64,000 nt of DNA from Acidobacteriota bacterium. GTDB lineage: Bacteria > Acidobacteriota > Terriglobia > Bryobacterales > Bryobacteraceae. Shown piece after piece: positions 60,252 to 64,000 of the stretch. Every line of letters starts with the position of its first letter. Position 1 is the first letter of the stretch. The stretch covers positions 68,975 through 132,974 of the forward strand of contig JAFDVZ010000021.1 of NCBI GenBank assembly GCA_018268715.1, given 5' to 3'. The position numbers and the translations under genes are program-made. Below the pieces are notes generated by a model that did not search any database, had not been told where the DNA came from, and was given only the letters and a program-made list of their open reading frames with translations.

Positions 60252-62569
60252 AACTTGCCTTACTATCCCTGGCGGCGCTGGCCTGCGCGTCCGCTCAGGA
60301 GTTCTCCGCCGGGCCACAACTGGACGCTCAGGTCGAGCGGGCCATTCAGGACAAACTGATCCCCGGCGCGGTGCTGCTGGTCGGGCGCGAGGACCGCATC
60401 CTCTATCAGAAGGCGTACGGGTCCCGTGCGCTTGTGCCGGCGTCCGAACCCATGACGATGGACACGATTTTCGACGCCGCCTCGCTCACGAAGGTGATTG
60501 CGACGACCTCGTCGGTAATGCAGCTGTTCGAGCAGGGCCGGATCCGCTTGACCGATCGCGTCACCACCTACCTGCCCGAGTTCCAGGGCGGCAAGAGCGA
60601 GATCACGGTCCGCGACCTGTTGACTCACTTTTCGGGATTGCGGGAGGACCTGGATCTTCAGCCCGCCTGGAGCGGCTATGCGACAGGCATCCGGCTGGCG
60701 CTGGTCGATAAACCCAAGGCGGCGCCCGGAGTCGAGTTTCGATACAGCGATATCAACTTCATCCTGCTGGGCGAAATCGTGCACAAAGTGAGCGGCGAAC
60801 TGGTGTCCGATTACGCGCGCAAACATGTATTTTCGCCGCTCGGGATGAAGGAGTCGATGTTCAATCCGCCGGCCGCGCTTCGGGCGCGCATCGCTCCTAC
60901 GGAAGTGGAGAGCGGCCACGTGGTGCGGGGCGTGGTGCATGATCCGACGGCGCGTTATATGGATGGTGTGGCGGGTCACGCGGGTCTGTTCACCACGGCC
61001 GCCGACCTGTCGCGTTTCGCCCGTATGATGCTGCGGCTGGGCGAGTTGGACGGCGTTCGGGTGTTCCAGCCGCTCACGGTGCGCAAGTTCACCACGCCGG
61101 AAACGCCCGCTGGACAGCCCATCCTCAGGGGGTTCGGCTGGGATATGGACTCGCCATTTTCGGGAAATCGCGGCGAATTGTATCCCATTGGATCGTTCGG
61201 CCACACGGGATTCACCGGAACCTCGATCTGGATCGACCCTTCCACTCGGTCCTATGTGATTTTGCTCGCCAACAGCGTACACCCCTCTCGCGGAAAGAAC
61301 GTCACGCCGCTACGGGGCAAGGTGGCCACTATCGTGGCGGCGGCGCTCGGCGTGGACGTTCCGGAAGTTCTGTTGACGGGGTATGAGGAGTCGATCGTCG
61401 GGGCCGGGCTGCACCGCACGGTGGCGAGAAACGTTGACGTGCTGACGGGGCTCGACGTGCTGGCGACGGAGGGATTCGCGCCGTTGCGGGGAAAGCGCGT
61501 CGGAATCATCACCAATCACACGGGATTGAGCCGGGACGGGCGGCGCAACATCGACCTGATGCAGGAGGCCGGCGTCCGGGTGACGGCGCTGTTTTCGCCC
61601 GAGCACGGCATCGCCGGCAAGGAGGATCGCGACGGAATCGGCAATGCGGTGGACTCGAAGTCGAAGATTGTCGTCTACAGCCTGTACGAGTCGGGGCGAC
61701 GCCGCCCGACGGCGGAGATGCTGAAGGACGTCGACGTGCTGGCCTTCGACATCCAGGACGTAGGCGCGCGTTTCTACACCTATTCGTGCACGTTGCGGTA
61801 CGCGCTGGAGGAGGCGGCGAAGAACGGCAAGGAGTTCGTGGTCTTGGACCGCCCGAATCCGGTCACTGGAGTGCGGGTGGAGGGGCCGATTCTCGACGAC
61901 GACCTGAATAGTTTCGTCGGATGCTTCAACATGCCCCTTCGGCACGGCATGACGTTCGGCGAACTCGCCAAAATGATGAACGGCGAGCTGAAACTCGGGG
62001 CGAAATTGCTGGTGATTCCGATGCGGGGCTGGATGCGTGGCGACTGGCTTGATTCGGACGGGTTAACGTGGATCGATCCGTCGCCGAACATGCGCAGCCT
62101 GAACGCGGCGACGCTGTATCCGGGCGTGGCGATGATCGAGGCGTCGAAGAACTACTCGGTGGGGCGGGGAACCGACGCGCCATTTGAACAGATTGGGGCG
62201 GATTGGATCCGCGGACCACAACTGGCGCGGCAATTGAACTCGCGATTCGTGCCTGGAGTGCGCTTCTACGCGACGCGATTCACGCCAAACGCGTCGAATT
62301 TCGCCGGGAAATCGATCGAAGGCGTGCGAATCGTAATCACCGATCGCGAGGCGCTGGACGCCGTGCGGGTTGGGCTCGAGATCGCCTTTGCGCTCGAAAA
62401 ACTGTATCCGGGGAAGATCGATCTGGAGACGAACCGGTTCCTGATTGGCAACCGGAAGCTGATCGAGGAGATGAAATCCGGCAAAGACCCGCGCAACGTG
62501 ACGCTTAGCCTGGAGGACGGATTGAAGGGCTTTCTGGCGCGACGGAGCGCTTACCTGATCTATCGTTGA
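60248..62569 (+). CDS. Fusion: serine beta-lactamase-fold hydrolase plus NamZ (DUF1343)
   Basis: ATG 60248 overlaps phhB by 4 nt and starts a 773-residue protein with a signal peptide (MKLALLSLAALACASAQ). Residues 25-375 are a class C beta-lactamase/DD-peptidase-type domain: FDAASLTKVIATTSSV (Ser-x-x-Lys), FRYSDINFILLG (Tyr-x-[N/D], here Asp) and GHTGFTGTS. Residues 400-770 are DUF1343: GKRVGIITNHTGLSRDGRRNIDLM, LFSPEHGIAG, FDIQDVGARFYTYSCTLRYALEEA, VLDRPNPVTGVRVEGP and GRGTDAPFEQIGADW, a family shown to be exo-N-acetylmuramidase (NamZ, GH171). Together they could trim both peptide and glycan in cell-wall turnover. Periplasmic. Confidence 0.93.
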   Translation: MKLALLSLAALACASAQEFSAGPQLDAQVERAIQDKLIPGAVLLVGREDRILYQKAYGSRALVPASEPMTMDTIFDAASLTKVIATTSSVMQLFEQGRIRLTDRVTTYLPEFQGGKSEITVRDLLTHFSGLREDLDLQPAWSGYATGIRLALVDKPKAAPGVEFRYSDINFILLGEIVHKVSGELVSDYARKHVFSPLGMKESMFNPPAALRARIAPTEVESGHVVRGVVHDPTARYMDGVAGHAGLFTTAADLSRFARMMLRLGELDGVRVFQPLTVRKFTTPETPAGQPILRGFGWDMDSPFSGNRGELYPIGSFGHTGFTGTSIWIDPSTRSYVILLANSVHPSRGKNVTPLRGKVATIVAAALGVDVPEVLLTGYEESIVGAGLHRTVARNVDVLTGLDVLATEGFAPLRGKRVGIITNHTGLSRDGRRNIDLMQEAGVRVTALFSPEHGIAGKEDRDGIGNAVDSKSKIVVYSLYESGRRRPTAEMLKDVDVLAFDIQDVGARFYTYSCTLRYALEEAAKNGKEFVVLDRPNPVTGVRVEGPILDDDLNSFVGCFNMPLRHGMTFGELAKMMNGELKLGAKLLVIPMRGWMRGDWLDSDGLTWIDPSPNMRSLNAATLYPGVAMIEASKNYSVGRGTDAPFEQIGADWIRGPQLARQLNSRFVPGVRFYATRFTPNASNFAGKSIEGVRIVITDREALDAVRVGLEIAFALEKLYPGKIDLETNRFLIGNRKLIEEMKSGKDPRNVTLSLEDGLKGFLARRSAYLIYR

Positions 62570-62586
62570 AAGGAAAGAAAGACACG

Positions 62587-62614
62587 GGTTGCGGCACGTC
62601 CGTGTGACGCAACC
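62587..62614. terminator. Hairpin after NamZ fusion gene
   Basis: A 7-bp stem (GGTTGCG / CGCAACC) with an inner CAC/GTG pairing encloses a small loop. It lies 18 bp after the stop at 62569 and 15 bp before the stop of the convergent AT-hook gene (62629). No T-tract, so termination strength is uncertain. Confidence 0.45.
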
Positions 62615-62628
62615 ACCAATTCCGTCAT

Positions 62629-62832
62629 TTAGTTTGCGACGGCCGTCTTGGCTGACTGTGTCTTATTCTTGCTGCCGACTGGACGGCCGCGCTTCTTGAC
62701 CTCGGCCAGCCAGGCCGGCGGACGCCCGCGACGCTTCCCGCGTCCGCGAGCCAGCCGCTCCAGCGTCATGATTGCTTCTTCAATCGCCTCACGCTCTTGG
62801 CGGAGGTCCGCCAGCATCTTCGCTACATCCAT
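62629..62832 (-). CDS. Small AT-hook-like DNA-binding protein
   Basis: The 67-residue protein has a coiled-coil-like N-terminus (MDVAKMLADLRQEREAIEEAIMTLERLARGRGK) and two basic motifs: GRGKRRGRPPAWL and KKRGRPVGSKNK, each with an AT-hook core (R-G-R-P). GGAG lies 8 nt before ATG 62832. AT-hooks bind the minor groove of AT-rich DNA; combined with a dimer-forming helix this suggests a nucleoid or regulatory protein. Similar small proteins occur in Acidobacteria, to my knowledge without assigned roles. Two GTTC-N8-GAAC motifs lie upstream. Confidence 0.8.
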   Translation of the reverse strand: MDVAKMLADLRQEREAIEEAIMTLERLARGRGKRRGRPPAWLAEVKKRGRPVGSKNKTQSAKTAVAN

Positions 62833-62868
62833 TCGTCGGCTCCGTTTATCTGGTCAGAATCCTCGTTC

Positions 62869-62884
62869 GTTCTGAAAAAAGAAC
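62869..62884. promoter_or_regulatory. GTTC-N8-GAAC inverted motif, copy 1
   Basis: GTTCTGAAAAAAGAAC is an inverted repeat with a 5-bp arm (GTTCT/AGAAC), 36 bp upstream of the AT-hook gene start on the minus strand. It fits a dimeric regulator operator; the GTTC/GAAC half-sites recall LexA-type sites but with different spacing. Confidence 0.4.
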
Positions 62885-62954
62885 ATCGATCACCGCGCTT
62901 CGGGATTCCGCACTTGAAGTTTAAACCCATTTTTTGGTCAATTTCAAGAGTTTT

Positions 62955-62970
62955 GTTCCGAATCCGGAAC
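62955..62970. promoter_or_regulatory. GTTC-N8-GAAC inverted motif, copy 2
   Basis: GTTCCGAATCCGGAAC has a 6-bp arm (GTTCCG/CGGAAC) and the same half-sites and 8-bp spacer as the copy at 62869-62884, 86 bp further upstream. Two matching sites in a 208-bp intergenic region support a real operator pair for the AT-hook gene. Confidence 0.45.
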
Positions 62971-63040
62971 AGAACCCGGAGGAATCCTGTTTTCTTACCA
63001 GAACTTCAGGACCGAACGTCCCGCCCCTTGCCGGAACGCT

Positions 63041-64000
63041 TCAGGCCCGCGCGTCCGACGCTGGAATTCGCCGTTTCCAGTAGAAATAGAAGGGGATTCC
63101 CGCTACCGTCAGCCCCAGCCCCAGCAGCGATTCGCGCGGCGACTCAACGAACGTCGAACCGAGAAGGACGGTTGCTACCAGGACAAACAGCAACGGTACT
63201 ACCGGATACCCGATTACACGATACGGTCTGGCCAGTTCTGGCCGTTTGCGACGCAGCACGATGACGGAGGCGGCGGTCATCGCGTAGAGAATCCAGCTGG
63301 CGAAAACCACCAGCGTGTATAGCTGCTCATAGCGGCCGCTCAGCACCAGCAGTGCGGCCCAGCCGCTGACGGCCAGGATCGACACGCCCGGCGTTCGGTA
63401 AATCGGGTGCACAAAAGCCACTTTGCGGAAAAACAGACCATCGCGCGCCATCGCGTACGGCACGCGGGAGCCTGATAGGATCGATCCGTTCAAAGCGGCG
63501 AAAATCGAGATCATGGCGGCCAGACTGACGGCTCCCGCGCCGGACGAACCCAAAATGTGGCGCATCATCTCGGCCGCCACCCGGTCGCTTCCGGCCACTT
63601 CCGCGGGACTCAGTACATAGAAATATGCGAGATTCGTCAGCAAATAGATCACGATAACCAACAAAATCCCGCCGATCAGCGCGATCGGAAGATTCCGGGA
63701 TGGCCGGCGAATTTCGCTCGAAACCATACTTACATTATTCCACCCATCATACGCCCAAAGCGCGGCCACCAGCGCCGCAAAAAAGCCCGAGAATCCGCCT
63801 GAAGCCGGCAGCGCGGCGGAGAAATTGGCGGCTTTGCCCACTCCCGAACCGAGCCCCACCACCACAATGGCGAGGATTGCGGCCACCTTCACGGCCGTAA
63901 TGGCCACCTGGACGCCGCCTCCGATCTTTACGCCGTAGTAGTTCAGCCAGGCCAGTAGTACGATCACCACCATCGCCAAAATCTGGCCCGATCGGATTTC
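63041..64000 (-). CDS. APC-family amino acid permease, 5' end beyond window
   Basis: The frame stays open to base 64000, so the N-terminal helices lie outside; about 319 residues are visible. They hold some eight membrane helices with APC-superfamily motifs: GFFAALVAALWAYDGWNNVSMVSSEIRRPSRNLPIALIGGI (conserved AYDGWN...EI..P.RN.P), a helix with AAMISIFAALNGSILSGSRVPYAMARDGLFF and the loop HPIYRTPGVSILAVSGW. This fits LAT/YhdG-type amino acid transporters in the inner membrane, which work as proton symporters or exchangers. Substrate not readable. The C-terminus (FYFYWKRRIPASDARA) is complete. Minus strand, upstream of the AT-hook gene. Confidence 0.9.
   Translation of the reverse strand, partial: EIRSGQILAMVVIVLLAWLNYYGVKIGGGVQVAITAVKVAAILAIVVVGLGSGVGKAANFSAALPASGGFSGFFAALVAALWAYDGWNNVSMVSSEIRRPSRNLPIALIGGILLVIVIYLLTNLAYFYVLSPAEVAGSDRVAAEMMRHILGSSGAGAVSLAAMISIFAALNGSILSGSRVPYAMARDGLFFRKVAFVHPIYRTPGVSILAVSGWAALLVLSGRYEQLYTLVVFASWILYAMTAASVIVLRRKRPELARPYRVIGYPVVPLLFVLVATVLLGSTFVESPRESLLGLGLTVAGIPFYFYWKRRIPASDARA

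Noticed and set aside
1-64000. Search by eye for tRNA, rRNA, insertion sequence, integrase and phage genes
   Set aside because: None was recognised; short RNAs could still be missed without a covariance-model search.

Overview
The window looks like chromosomal DNA of an acidobacterium of the Solibacter/Bryobacter lineage. This is inferred from gene content, not from a marker gene. It carries an acidobacterial-type VWFA protein, a protein ending in the C-terminal domain typical of Solibacter paralogous families, a full and a half-size orphan permease of the ADOP type, two Oar-like TonB-dependent receptors with an N-terminal carboxypeptidase-regulatory domain, an ASPIC/UnbV (CRTAC1) protein and a ToxR-like winged-helix membrane regulator. 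Base composition is high-GC throughout and genes are densely packed. I see no rRNA, tRNA, CRISPR array, insertion sequence, integrase or phage gene.

Layout. 1-3.3 kb: a CHAT-protease gene (5' end outside the window), a zinc-finger anti-sigma-like protein and a secreted S8 protease with three copies of an eight-residue insert. 3.3-10.4 kb: a small secreted protein, a DUF47-Pit phosphate uptake pair, a DUF362 protein, and an iron-uptake pair (siderophore-type TonB receptor and PiuC-like oxygenase) preceded by a repeated inverted motif. 10.4-12.2 kb: ArsR regulator, SDR and nitroreductase on the minus strand. 12.3-21.3 kb: sugar and redox enzymes (GH29 fucosidase, ADOP permease, LhgO, GH172/DUF2961, double-VOC protein, FAD oxidoreductase). 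21.3-25.1 kb: four genes joined by ATGA stop/start overlaps (beta-propeller-ThuA fusion, ThuA, DinB, secreted propeller-like protein). 25.4-29.8 kb: fucose/arabinose isomerase-like protein, S53 protease, MerR regulator, ThiS. 29.8-34.1 kb: nuoA-nuoC-nuoD without nuoB, behind a near-consensus promoter, then a VWFA protein.

34.3-47.0 kb: Oar-like receptor, secreted toroid-like protein, membrane-anchored regulator, a divergent CRTAC1/TPR pair, a glycosyltransferase-39 membrane protein, and an ArsA-type ATPase coupled to a small Cys-rich protein. 47.0-53.8 kb: giant repeat adhesin-like protein; a padR-half-permease-small secreted protein operon with a PadR-type operator; rmlD. 54.1-64.0 kb: second Oar-like receptor with a near-consensus promoter, an unknown protein, a DUF1080 protein, a PilZ protein, a coupled SDR-pterin dehydratase-(serine hydrolase/NamZ fusion) operon, a small AT-hook protein with two upstream GTTC-N8-GAAC motifs, and an APC permease cut by the window end.

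Together the genes describe a heterotrophic polymer-degrading lifestyle: outer-membrane receptors, secreted hydrolases and proteases, sugar isomerases and oxidoreductases. The best candidates for something undescribed are the CHAT / zinc-finger / S8 trio at the left edge, the half-permease with a cysteine-rich tail under PadR control, and the serine hydrolase-muramidase fusion downstream of pterin recycling genes.
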